A DNA stretch of 16,948 nt, from NCBI GenBank assembly GCA_002409525.1, contig DHNM01000038.1, forward strand, positions 1 to 16,948, in the 5' to 3' direction. Under the pieces are notes generated by a model. The model was given only the letters and a program-made list of their open reading frames with translations. It had not been told where the DNA came from and did no database searches. How positions within the stretch are numbered: position 1 is the first letter of the stretch; every line of letters begins with the position of its first letter. Origin of the DNA: Eubacterium sp. UBA5416. Its GTDB lineage: Bacteria > Bacillota > Clostridia > Lachnospirales > Lachnospiraceae. Both the position numbers and the translations under genes were made by a program. Of the stretch, positions 7,507 through 14,472 are shown one piece after another.

Positions 7507-7663
7507 TATAACTGCACCGTAGGGCATACGGGAACAGTATAATCTAGCCTGTGGACACTGTGTAAGACGTTGCAATACCGTATGGTTTTGCCAATGCAGT
7601 AGTGGTTGAAACAGGAATCCCCCTGCTTTAGCTGTGGGGAGTGTCAAATACTTGATGTTGGGT
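7490..7663 (+). ncRNA. Predicted omega-RNA (right-end RNA) of TnpB with its guide
   Basis: In TnpB systems the RNA covers the tnpB 3' end and the right end of the element, and its final bases come from the flank and act as the guide. Here the 140-base non-coding stretch after tnpB contains the hairpin CCGTA/TACGG (7517-7531), further partial pairings, and the right-end hairpin ending at TCAA (7647). The guide would be the bases from 7648 onward. Both ends of the RNA are estimated. No promoter is identified; transcription could come from tnpB or an internal start. Confidence 0.45.
7618..7640 (+). repeat. Right-end subterminal hairpin of the IS element
   Basis: CCCC (within 7619-7623) pairs with GGGG (7636-7639) around CTGCTTTAGCTGT, and the sequence is closely similar to the left-end hairpin. 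GAAT stands at the 5' foot (7615-7618) and TCAA at 7644-7647. This is the same arrangement of guide and cleavage tetranucleotides as in IS608. Confidence 0.8.
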
Positions 7664-7693
7664 TAAAAGTAAGTTACAGACAAGAGGAATGAT

Positions 7694-8824
7694 ATGTACA
7701 AAATTTTAAAGGAAGAAGGCAGGGCGAAGCGTGCTGAGCTTTCCACGGTTCACGGCACGATTCAGACCCCTGTATTTATGAATGTTGGAACTTCGGCAGC
7801 GATAAAGGGAGCTGTGTCTACCATGGATTTGCAGCAGATAAAGACACAGGTTGAATTATCGAACACTTATCATCTCCATTTACGCCCCGGAGATGAACTG
7901 ATCAAGGAAATGGGCGGTCTTCAAAAATTTATGGTCTGGGATAAGCCGATTCTTACGGATTCAGGTGGCTTTCAGGTGTTTTCTCTCGCTAAGCTGAGAA
8001 AGATCAAAGAAGAAGGTGTCTATTTTAGTTCACATATCGACGGCAGAAGGATATTCATGGGTCCTGAGGAGAGCATGCAGATTCAGTCTAACCTGGCATC
8101 CACCATCGCGATGGGATTTGACGAATGTCCGTCTAGTGTGGCCGACAGGAGTTACGTACAGGCTTCCGTGGATCGCACAGCCAGATGGCTGCTTCGCTGC
8201 AAGCGGAAGATGGAAGAGCTTAACAGCAAAGAGGACACGATCAATAAACACCAGCTGCTTTTCGGAATTAATCAGGGTGCGATTTATAAGGATATTCGAA
8301 TCGAACACGCGAAAAAGATCAGTGAGATGAATCTTGACGGATATGCAGTGGGCGGTCTTGCTGTCGGCGAAACCCATGAGCAGATGTATGAGATCCTGGA
8401 TGAAGTTGTGCCATGTCTCCCCAGAAATAAACCCGTTTATCTGATGGGAGTCGGAACTCCGGCAAACATACTGGAAGGTGTGGAGAGAGGTGTGGATTTC
8501 TTTGACTGTGTTTATCCAAGCAGAAACGGGAGACACGGTCATGTCTATACCAATCAGGGACATCTGAATCTGTTCAATGCACAGTATAAGACGGATGCGT
8601 CACCAATCGAAGAAGGGTGCCAGTGTCCGGCCTGCCGGCATTACAGCAGAGCTTATATCCATCATCTGTTTAAGGCAAAAGAAATGCTGGCAATGAGACT
8701 GTGTGTTCTGCATAACCTGTATTTCTATAATACAATGATGGAAGAGATCCGGGAAGCCCTTGATGAAGGTCGTTTTGCATCTTATAAACAGGCAAAACTG
8801 GATGGATTGTTGCAGAATTCCTAA
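7694..8824 (+). CDS. tgt: tRNA-guanine transglycosylase (queuine tRNA-ribosyltransferase)
   Basis: Tgt replaces guanine 34 in the anticodon of tRNA-Asp, -Asn, -His and -Tyr with preQ1 as a step in queuosine synthesis. The protein has 376 residues, the normal bacterial length. It shows the family motifs in order: SNTYHLHLRPG (56-66), TDSGGFQVFSL (88-98) with substrate-binding Asp89, GGLAVGE (220-226), and FDCVYPSRNGRHG (270-282), in which Asp271 corresponds to the catalytic nucleophile. The zinc site is Cys309, Cys311, Cys314 and His340. A modest GAGGA precedes the ATG. In many Clostridia tgt follows ruvAB-queA and precedes yajC. Here yajC is present downstream, but the upstream partners are replaced by the IS element, which begins 46 bases before the start and may have removed the native promoter. 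Confidence 0.97.
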   Translation: MYKILKEEGRAKRAELSTVHGTIQTPVFMNVGTSAAIKGAVSTMDLQQIKTQVELSNTYHLHLRPGDELIKEMGGLQKFMVWDKPILTDSGGFQVFSLAKLRKIKEEGVYFSSHIDGRRIFMGPEESMQIQSNLASTIAMGFDECPSSVADRSYVQASVDRTARWLLRCKRKMEELNSKEDTINKHQLLFGINQGAIYKDIRIEHAKKISEMNLDGYAVGGLAVGETHEQMYEILDEVVPCLPRNKPVYLMGVGTPANILEGVERGVDFFDCVYPSRNGRHGHVYTNQGHLNLFNAQYKTDASPIEEGCQCPACRHYSRAYIHHLFKAKEMLAMRLCVLHNLYFYNTMMEEIREALDEGRFASYKQAKLDGLLQNS

Positions 8825-8830
8825 AAGTAC

Positions 8831-8859
8831 TTGTACAATGAGGCGATTTAAGGTATTAT
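8831..8859 (+). promoter_or_regulatory. Candidate sigma-A promoter for yajC
   Basis: TTGTAC (8831-8836) and TATTAT (8854-8859) are separated by 17 bases, 38 bases before the yajC ATG. It would let yajC be made independently of tgt. Confidence 0.5.
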
Positions 8860-8896
8860 AAAATAAGTATTTTGGAATGAGAGTAGGAGGAATAAC

Positions 8897-9310
8897 ATGA
8901 TTTTAGCAAACGCAGGGGCAGGAGGCCAGGCTTCCGGTGCTGCAGGCGGCGGATTTATGATCATCTGGCTGGTTGTACTTGTTGCACTTATGTATTTTAT
9001 GATGATACGGCCACAGAAAAAAGAACAAAAGAGAGTGCAGGCCATGTTAAACGACATGCACGTAGGCGATGCAGTGGTCACAAGCGGAGGATTCTACGGT
9101 ATTATCATTGATATCACAGATGAGGATGTAATCGTCGAATTCGGCAATAATAAAAACTGTCGTATTCCGATGAGAAAATCTGCGATCTCGGAAGTGGAAA
9201 GACAATCGGAAGCTGTTGAAACAAAAGAGCCGGATACAAAGCCCGCGCAGCCGAAGGAATCGAAAAAAGATAAGAAACAGAAGAAATCGAAATCAAATGA
9301 AAAGAAATAA
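8897..9310 (+). CDS. yajC: Preprotein translocase accessory subunit YajC (137 aa)
   Basis: YajC is a small single-span membrane protein that associates with SecDF and the SecYEG channel. The chain has a short Gly/Ala-rich outside segment, one membrane helix at about residues 20-37, and then the diagnostic RPQKKEQKR (38-46) at the cytoplasmic side. The conserved GDAVVTSGGFYGII (57-70) and a beta-rich domain follow. The last ~35 residues are a low-complexity Lys/Glu/Pro tail that is longer than in the shortest homologues. AGGAGG lies 7 bases before the ATG. The gene follows tgt by 72 bases, the typical tgt-yajC pairing, and is closed by a strong terminator. secDF, often next in line, is not present. 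Confidence 0.95.
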   Translation: MILANAGAGGQASGAAGGGFMIIWLVVLVALMYFMMIRPQKKEQKRVQAMLNDMHVGDAVVTSGGFYGIIIDITDEDVIVEFGNNKNCRIPMRKSAISEVERQSEAVETKEPDTKPAQPKESKKDKKQKKSKSNEKK

Positions 9311-9326
9311 TCATGTGATCAAACAT

Positions 9327-9354
9327 AAGACAGGCTCTGCAGAGTCTGTCTTTT
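9327..9354 (+). terminator. Intrinsic terminator after yajC
   Basis: AAGACAG (9327-9333) pairs with CTGTCTT (9346-9352), and the inner CTCTGCAGAG (9335-9344) is itself self-complementary. T residues follow. It starts 17 bases after the yajC stop and separates tgt-yajC from the serine genes. Confidence 0.85.
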
Positions 9355-9359
9355 CTGTA

Positions 9360-9389
9360 TTGACAACAGAATAGTATGTGGAGTATATT
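9360..9389 (+). promoter_or_regulatory. Sigma-A promoter of the serC-serA-DUF1015 operon
   Basis: A perfect TTGACA (9360-9365) and TATATT (9384-9389) are separated by 18 bases, directly after the yajC terminator. Transcription would start near 9396, giving a leader of only about 40 bases, so there is no room for a riboswitch or T-box. Confidence 0.78.
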
Positions 9390-9436
9390 GTTATCATTGT
9401 AGCGTGATAAAGTGCAAAAACAAGGAGGATGATTTC

Positions 9437-10525
9437 ATGAGCAGAGTATATAATTTTTCTGCGGGGCCGGCAATGCTGCCCGAAGAGGTATTAAAAGAAG
9501 CTGCAGATGAGATGCTTGACTACCGGGGAAGCGGCATGTCCGTGATGGAGATGAGCCATCGCTCAAAGAATTTCGAACGAATTATCAATGAGACAGAGGA
9601 CACTTTAAGAGAATTGATGGGCATTCCCTCAAACTATAAAGTTCTTTTTATCCAGGGCGGCGCATCTCTTCAGTTTGCGATGATCCCAATGAACCTTATG
9701 AAAAATAAAACAGTAGATTATGTTGTGACCGGACAATGGGCCAAAAAAGCCATGAAGGAAGCAGCTATGTATGGCAATGCCGTAAAGATCGCAAGCTCTG
9801 AAGATAAAAATTATTCTTACATACCTGACTGTTCAGACCTTCCGGTAAATCCGGATGCAGATTACGTGTATATCTGTGAAAATAACACAATTTACGGAAC
9901 AAAGTTTAAGACACTTCCAGATACTAAAGGCAGGCCGCTTGTAGCAGATGTCTCTTCCTGTTTCTTATCAGAGCCTATGGATGTCTCACAGTACGGGCTT
10001 GTGTTTGGGGGCGTACAGAAGAATATAGGGCCGGCGGGCATGGCAATCGCAATTATCCGTGAGGATTTGATCACGGAGGACGTACTGGAAGGCACTCCAA
10101 CCATGATGCGTTATAAAACTCATATGGACCACAACTCTATGTATAATACACCAAACTGTTACTGCATCTATATGTGCGGGAAGGTGTTTAAATGGCTGAA
10201 GAAAACAGGCGGACTTGAAGCGGTGAAAAAACGAAATGAGGAGAAAGCCGCAATCTTGTATCATTACCTTGACCACAGCAGCCTGTTTCGAGGAACTGTT
10301 GAAAGGGAATCCCGTTCGCTGATGAATGTTCCTTTTATTACAGGTAACGCATCTATGGATGCGAAGTTTGTAAAGGAGGCCGCAGATTGTGGGCTAGTGA
10401 ACCTGAAAGGGCACCGGACAGTGGGTGGAATGCGCGCGAGTATTTATAATGCCATGCCAAAAGCAGGCGTGGAAAAACTCGTTGAATTTATGAAAAAGTT
10501 TGAGGAGGAGAATGGCCATGTTTAA
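9437..10525 (+). CDS. serC: Phosphoserine aminotransferase (362 aa)
   Basis: SerC is a PLP-dependent class V aminotransferase that converts 3-phosphohydroxypyruvate and glutamate to 3-phosphoserine, the second step of serine synthesis. Family motifs are clear: NFSAGPAMLP (6-15), EMSHRSK (38-44), FIQGGASLQF (71-80), and GGVQKNIGPAG (191-201), in which Lys195 is the PLP-binding lysine. The C-terminal GHRTVGGMRASIYNA (325-339) binds the substrate phosphate. The start at 9437 is chosen over an in-frame ATG at 9404 because AAGGAGG lies about 8 bases before it and the protein then begins at the usual position. Its 3' end overlaps serA by 8 bases, indicating coupled translation. Confidence 0.97.
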   Translation: MSRVYNFSAGPAMLPEEVLKEAADEMLDYRGSGMSVMEMSHRSKNFERIINETEDTLRELMGIPSNYKVLFIQGGASLQFAMIPMNLMKNKTVDYVVTGQWAKKAMKEAAMYGNAVKIASSEDKNYSYIPDCSDLPVNPDADYVYICENNTIYGTKFKTLPDTKGRPLVADVSSCFLSEPMDVSQYGLVFGGVQKNIGPAGMAIAIIREDLITEDVLEGTPTMMRYKTHMDHNSMYNTPNCYCIYMCGKVFKWLKKTGGLEAVKKRNEEKAAILYHYLDHSSLFRGTVERESRSLMNVPFITGNASMDAKFVKEAADCGLVNLKGHRTVGGMRASIYNAMPKAGVEKLVEFMKKFEEENGHV

Positions 10526-11681
10526 GTATAATTGTCAAAATCCTATTTCCGGAGCAGGAATTTCAAAACTTGGTCCCGGATATGAAGAAACCGATTGCAT
10601 GGAGGATGCCGATGTGGTGCTGGTGAGAAGCACCAAACTGCATAACACATATCTTCCGGATAAACTTACTGCCATTGCGAGAGCAGGTGCGGGGGTGAAC
10701 AATATTCCCATTGAACTTTGTGCTGAACACGGAATCGCGGTTTTCAATACCCCGGGTGCAAATGCCAACGGTGTCAAAGAGATGGTGCTGGCCGGAATGC
10801 TGCTGGCCTCCAGGGACATCATGGGTGGTATCGAATGGGTGAAGAGCCAGAAAGGAAATCCCGATGTGAATGCCCTGGCGGAGAAACAGAAGAAGGCATT
10901 TGCCGGATGTGAAATTAATGGCAGAAAGCTCGGGATTATCGGACTTGGGGCGATCGGACAGCTTGTGGCGAATGCGGCGACTCATCTCGGCATGGATGTA
11001 TATGGATATGATCCGTATCTGTCTGTTGACGCAGCCTGGAATCTTTCTCGATCGATTCATCATACCCAGGATCTGGATGATATTTATCGGGAATGCGATT
11101 ACATAACCATTCATATCCCACTGACAGAGACTAACAGAAATATGATCGATTCACGTGCGATCGGACTGATGAAAGAGAATGTCGTAATCCTGAATTTTTC
11201 ACGAGATCTTCTCGTCGACGAGAAAGCTCTGGTACAGGCGCTGCGCTCCTATAAAGTTAAAAAATACGTTACGGATTTTGCCAATTCCACGGTTGTCGGA
11301 GAACCCGGTATCCTTGTAACACCACACCTGGGTGCGTCTACAGAGGAGTCCGAGGACAACTGCGCAGTGATGGCTGTCAGAGAAGTGCGTGACTATATGG
11401 AAAACGGTAATATTAAAAACTCCGTAAATTATCCGGCGTGTGACATGGGCCGCTGTCTGGCAGAAGGACGGATTGCCATCAACCATAGAAATATTGCCAA
11501 TATGCTCGGCCAGTTTACGAGTGTGCTGGGCAGGGCCGGAATCAATATCTCAGACCTTACGAACAAGGGGAAAAATGACTATGCATATACTTTGATAGAT
11601 GTAGAAAGTCCAATCACCTGTGACATTATAAAAAAGCTGGAATCTATAGATGGAGTTCTGCGAGTGAGAATCGTAAAATAA
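10518..11681 (+). CDS. serA: D-3-phosphoglycerate dehydrogenase with C-terminal ACT domain (387 aa)
   Basis: SerA oxidises 3-phosphoglycerate with NAD+ as the first step of serine synthesis. The NAD-binding fold shows GLGAIG at 142-147. The catalytic set of this dehydrogenase family is visible as Arg229 (NFSRDLLVD), Glu262 (GEPG) and His270 (TPHLGAST). A C-terminal domain of about 70 residues, near 315-387, has the look of an ACT domain, which in other SerA proteins mediates serine feedback. The segment after the catalytic Arg is DLL where the most familiar SerA enzymes have GG. Three close ATGs exist (10500, 10512, 10518). The last is chosen because AGGAGG (inside the serC 3' end) is then 9 bases away; the one at 10512 would leave only 3. 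Confidence 0.95.
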   Translation: MFKYNCQNPISGAGISKLGPGYEETDCMEDADVVLVRSTKLHNTYLPDKLTAIARAGAGVNNIPIELCAEHGIAVFNTPGANANGVKEMVLAGMLLASRDIMGGIEWVKSQKGNPDVNALAEKQKKAFAGCEINGRKLGIIGLGAIGQLVANAATHLGMDVYGYDPYLSVDAAWNLSRSIHHTQDLDDIYRECDYITIHIPLTETNRNMIDSRAIGLMKENVVILNFSRDLLVDEKALVQALRSYKVKKYVTDFANSTVVGEPGILVTPHLGASTEESEDNCAVMAVREVRDYMENGNIKNSVNYPACDMGRCLAEGRIAINHRNIANMLGQFTSVLGRAGINISDLTNKGKNDYAYTLIDVESPITCDIIKKLESIDGVLRVRIVK

Positions 11682-11697
11682 AGAGGAGAAACTTTCA

Positions 11698-12960
11698 ATG
11701 GTACAGATTAGACCATTTCGGGCGTTAAGACCCCAAAAAGAGTCTGTGGCCGCAATTGCTGCACTTCCCTATGATGTGTACAGCAAATCTGAGGCGAGAG
11801 AATACGTCAAAACTCACCCGCATTCTTTCCTTCGTATTGACAGGCCAGAGACCCAGTTTGACGAAAGCTTTGACATGTATGCACCTGCCGTGTACCAGAG
11901 GGCAGATGAGATCTTTGAAAAGATGCAGAAGAAACAGGTCTTGATACAAGATAAGAAAGCATGTTATTATATCTATCAATTGACAAAAGGCTGCCATGTC
12001 CAGACAGGACTTTGTGCCTGCTCTTCTGTGGAAGACTACGTAAAAGGGGTCATTAAAAAACATGAGGAGACCAGAAAGGAAAAGGAAGAAGACAGGACAA
12101 AGCATATCGATGTCTTGAGTGCTCAGACAGGTCCTGCCCTTATCGTCTATCATTCCAGACCTGCCATCCGGAAAGTCATGGAATCTGAAAAGGAAAAGAC
12201 CCCGGTTTATGACTTTACCGCAGAAGATGGTGTACAGCACAAAGTGTGGGTCATCGATGATCCGTACTGCATCAGAAAACTGACCGGATTGTTTGAAACA
12301 GTCGATCATACTTATATCGCAGACGGACATCACCGGGCGGCGTCAGCCGCCCGGGTTTCGCAGAAAAGAGCAGGTAACAATCCGCATCATACGGGAAATG
12401 AAGAGTATAATTATTTTCTGACGGTTTTATTTGCTGATGATGAACTCGAGATTCTGGATTATAACAGAGTTCTGAAAGACACAAACGGCCACAGCAGAGA
12501 AGAGATATTAAAACGTATCAGCGAGCGTTTCAGGGTAACTTCATCAGGCAGTGAACCTATTCATCCGAAAGAAAAAGGAGAGATGAGTTTCTTCCTTTCA
12601 GATTCTAACGGGATACACGGAACCTGGTACTGTCTGCGGGTGAAAAAACAATATATAAAGCAGGACCCAATTGGTATCCTTGATGTGGAATATCTGCAGA
12701 GAGAGATATTAAAACCGGTCTTTGGCATCGGGGATCCAAGAAGTGATGACAGAATTGACTTTGTCGGCGGGGTTCGCGGCTATAGGGAGCTGGAAAGAAG
12801 ATGCAGGAGTGACTGCGTGTGTGCTTTTGCCCTGTATCCGACATCTATGGAAGAACTTCTGTCGGCAGCTGATGCGAATCTTTGCATGCCTCCGAAATCG
12901 ACATGGTTTGAACCAAAACTCAGAAGCGGATTGTTTATGCATAAGATTGAAAGTTTTTAA
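11698..12960 (+). CDS. DUF1015 family protein of the serine operon (420 aa)
   Basis: This is a conserved protein of the DUF1015 family, and its length is normal for the family. Visible family blocks are IRPFRALRP (4-12), LPYDVYS (23-29), HEETRKEKEEDRTKHID (122-138), the motif IADGHHRAASA (207-217), and a C-terminal PPKSTWFEPKLRSGL (398-412). It has no signal peptide or membrane segment, so it should be cytosolic. The DGHHR motif resembles the phosphate-handling motif of the ParB/Srx-like fold, to which free-serine kinases (archaeal SerK, staphylococcal SbnI) belong. With its place 16 bases after serA, behind its own GAGGAG, this suggests a role in serine or phosphoserine metabolism. That role is inference: no activity is known to me for the family, and no separate serB is seen nearby. 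Confidence 0.9.
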   Translation: MVQIRPFRALRPQKESVAAIAALPYDVYSKSEAREYVKTHPHSFLRIDRPETQFDESFDMYAPAVYQRADEIFEKMQKKQVLIQDKKACYYIYQLTKGCHVQTGLCACSSVEDYVKGVIKKHEETRKEKEEDRTKHIDVLSAQTGPALIVYHSRPAIRKVMESEKEKTPVYDFTAEDGVQHKVWVIDDPYCIRKLTGLFETVDHTYIADGHHRAASAARVSQKRAGNNPHHTGNEEYNYFLTVLFADDELEILDYNRVLKDTNGHSREEILKRISERFRVTSSGSEPIHPKEKGEMSFFLSDSNGIHGTWYCLRVKKQYIKQDPIGILDVEYLQREILKPVFGIGDPRSDDRIDFVGGVRGYRELERRCRSDCVCAFALYPTSMEELLSAADANLCMPPKSTWFEPKLRSGLFMHKIESF

Positions 12961-12980
12961 AGATAAGAGGATTGTGAGAA

Positions 12981-13808
12981 ATGACTTTTTGGGAAACAAT
13001 ACAGGACTGGATGAGTAAAACGGGAATGAATGCTCTTGAGTTCCTGGCTAAAATACTGCTTGCCGTGATTGTCTATTTCATTGTGAGCAAGATTATAGGC
13101 AAGGTTTGTGACAATTTAAGAAAAAATTTGAATAAATTCCATGTGGAACCATCTGCTACTAGCTTCGTGATCTCTTTAGTGCGCTATTCTATCCTGATAT
13201 TTACAGTTATCACGATCATTATAAAACTGAATCTTGTAAAGGAATCTTCCATCACGGCACTGCTGGCATCAGCGGGCGTTGCTGTTTCCCTGGCACTGCA
13301 GGGGGGGTTGTCAAATCTGGCGGGCGGGGGACTGATTTTATTTTTGAAGCCTTTTAAAGTGAACGATTACATCATTTCTCCCTCAGAGAATGTGGAAGGG
13401 ACAGTGTATAAAATCGAGATGTATTATACCACAATTGTAACGATAGACAACCAGGTGATAAAGGTTCCGAATTCTAACCTGACGAATCATATCATTACAA
13501 ATGTGTCCTCCATGGATCGAAGGAAACTTGAGATTAAGATAGGAATCGCATATGAGTCGGATTTTCTGAAGGCAAAAAGAGTACTTTCCGAACTTGTGGA
13601 TGAAGAGCCCAGATTCTTTAAAAATGACAGGGATTTTTTTGTGGATGAGCTGGGCGGCAGCTCAGTGGTTGTAGGCTTTCGTGCATGGACTAAGAATGCT
13701 GAGTATGTCAGGCTTCGCTGGGATATGCTGGAAAAGATAAAGATCAGAATGGATGAGGAAGAGATTCGCGTTGCCGATAATGAATTAGACGTTCATCTGC
13801 GGGAATAG
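12981..13808 (+). CDS. MscS-type mechanosensitive channel (275 aa)
   Basis: This is a small-conductance mechanosensitive channel that releases solutes on hypo-osmotic shock. The 275-residue length is that of the E. coli MscS core. Three membrane segments are seen at about 18-36, 60-83 and 91-125. The last is the pore helix, with the Gly/Ala-rich pattern LLASAGVAVSLALQGGLSNL (95-114) and the kink before GGLILFLKPF. The beta domain follows (VEGTVYKI, 138-145; VPNSNLTN, 162-169), then the alpha/beta cytoplasmic cage. It begins 20 bases after the DUF1015 stop with a weak AGAGGA site, so it is probably co-transcribed with the serine genes. No functional link to serine synthesis is evident. Confidence 0.94.
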   Translation: MTFWETIQDWMSKTGMNALEFLAKILLAVIVYFIVSKIIGKVCDNLRKNLNKFHVEPSATSFVISLVRYSILIFTVITIIIKLNLVKESSITALLASAGVAVSLALQGGLSNLAGGGLILFLKPFKVNDYIISPSENVEGTVYKIEMYYTTIVTIDNQVIKVPNSNLTNHIITNVSSMDRRKLEIKIGIAYESDFLKAKRVLSELVDEEPRFFKNDRDFFVDELGGSSVVVGFRAWTKNAEYVRLRWDMLEKIKIRMDEEEIRVADNELDVHLRE

Positions 13809-13822
13809 AGCTAAAATTCCTC

Positions 13823-13851
13823 TTGATTTTTAGTGACACAGGTGTTATACT
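13823..13851 (+). promoter_or_regulatory. Sigma-A promoter of the rimP-nusA-infB operon
   Basis: TTGATT (13823-13828) and TATACT (13846-13851) are 17 bases apart. Transcription would start near 13858, about 18 bases before the palindromic hairpin at 13876 and about 108 bases before rimP. Confidence 0.75.
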
Positions 13852-13875
13852 TGTAATGTTATAAAGTTACTGGCT

Positions 13876-13911
13876 GAAGAGTGGACGCGCGTCCACTCTT
13901 CTTTATTGTTT
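13876..13911 (+). terminator. Palindromic terminator-like hairpin in the leader of the nusA operon
   Basis: Bases 13876-13901 are a perfect 26-base palindrome (arms GAAGAGTGGACGC and its complement) that would fold as an 11-bp stem with a CGCG loop. An interrupted U-tract, TTTATTGTTT, follows. It lies downstream of both mscS and the operon promoter, so it can end mscS transcripts and also act as an attenuator for rimP-nusA. The interrupted U-tract is of the type that depends on NusA in B. subtilis. Confidence 0.75.
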
Positions 13912-13965
13912 GGGATATATGAATGGTACTGAGATGAAAGATCATACCGTAAAGGTGGTGAGGGA

Positions 13966-14433
13966 ATGAGAAAAAAAGAAGAATATGAGCACAAAGCCGG
14001 GAAATTACTGCAGCCTATCATGGATGAGCACGGATTTGAACTTGTAGATATAGAATACGTAAAAGAAGGAGGAACCTGGTACCTGCGGGCCTATATTGAT
14101 AAAGAAGGCGGAATCACGGTAGACGACTGTGAAGTGGTGAGCAGAGCATTTGGCACAAAACTTGATGAAGAGGACTTTATTGAAGATTCCTATATTATGG
14201 AAGTCAGTTCTCCGGGTCTCGGACGTCCGCTGAAGAAAGAGAAAGACTTTAAGAGAAGCATGGGTAAGAAAGTAGAGATTCACACTTACCATGCGATTGA
14301 CAGACAAAAGGAATTTTACGGCGTGTTAGATGCATATGATGAGAATAGTGTGACCATTCTCATGGAAGACGGAAAATCAAAAGTATTTGACAGGAAAGAC
14401 ATTGCATTGATACGTCTGGCATTTGACTTTTAA
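13966..14433 (+). CDS. rimP: Ribosome maturation factor RimP (155 aa)
   Basis: RimP binds the 30S subunit precursor and helps assemble its S12/central region. The N-terminal domain carries GFELVDIEYVKEGGTWYLRA (23-42), DKEGGITVDDCE (45-56) and the highly conserved VSSPGLGRPL (80-89). The C-terminal SH3-like domain runs from about 95 to 155. Length and motifs are standard. A GGTGAGGGA-type ribosome binding site precedes the ATG. It is the first gene of the operon and is followed by nusA after 39 bases, the order found across Firmicutes. Confidence 0.96.
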   Translation: MRKKEEYEHKAGKLLQPIMDEHGFELVDIEYVKEGGTWYLRAYIDKEGGITVDDCEVVSRAFGTKLDEEDFIEDSYIMEVSSPGLGRPLKKEKDFKRSMGKKVEIHTYHAIDRQKEFYGVLDAYDENSVTILMEDGKSKVFDRKDIALIRLAFDF

Positions 14434-14472
14434 AAGACAATGACCAGACTCACAGGAGGAAAAGAGGAAAAA

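Larger units (their letters stand above)
5975..7647 (+). mobile_element. IS200/IS605-type insertion sequence with decayed tnpA and intact tnpB
   Basis: The element lies between the Na/Pi transporter gene and tgt. It has related subterminal hairpins at both ends (5991-6013 and 7618-7640), a broken Y1 transposase gene and an uninterrupted tnpB, in the usual tnpA-tnpB order with overlap. The right end is placed after TCAA (7644-7647), because TCAA following the hairpin and GAAT directly before its foot are the cleavage and guide tetranucleotides known from IS608. The left end is less sure. TTAT (5971-5974), 17 bases before the left hairpin, is the best candidate target site and gives a start at 5975. 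As expected for this family, there are no terminal inverted repeats and no target duplication. Confidence 0.85.

Noticed and set aside
7652..7680. TTGATG with TACAGA at 17 bases as a promoter for tgt
   Set aside because: The -10 is a poor match (TACAGA) and would place the start only a few bases before the ribosome binding site.
8030..8563. 177-residue minus-strand open frame
   Set aside because: Antisense to tgt, which is fully supported by catalytic and zinc-binding motifs.
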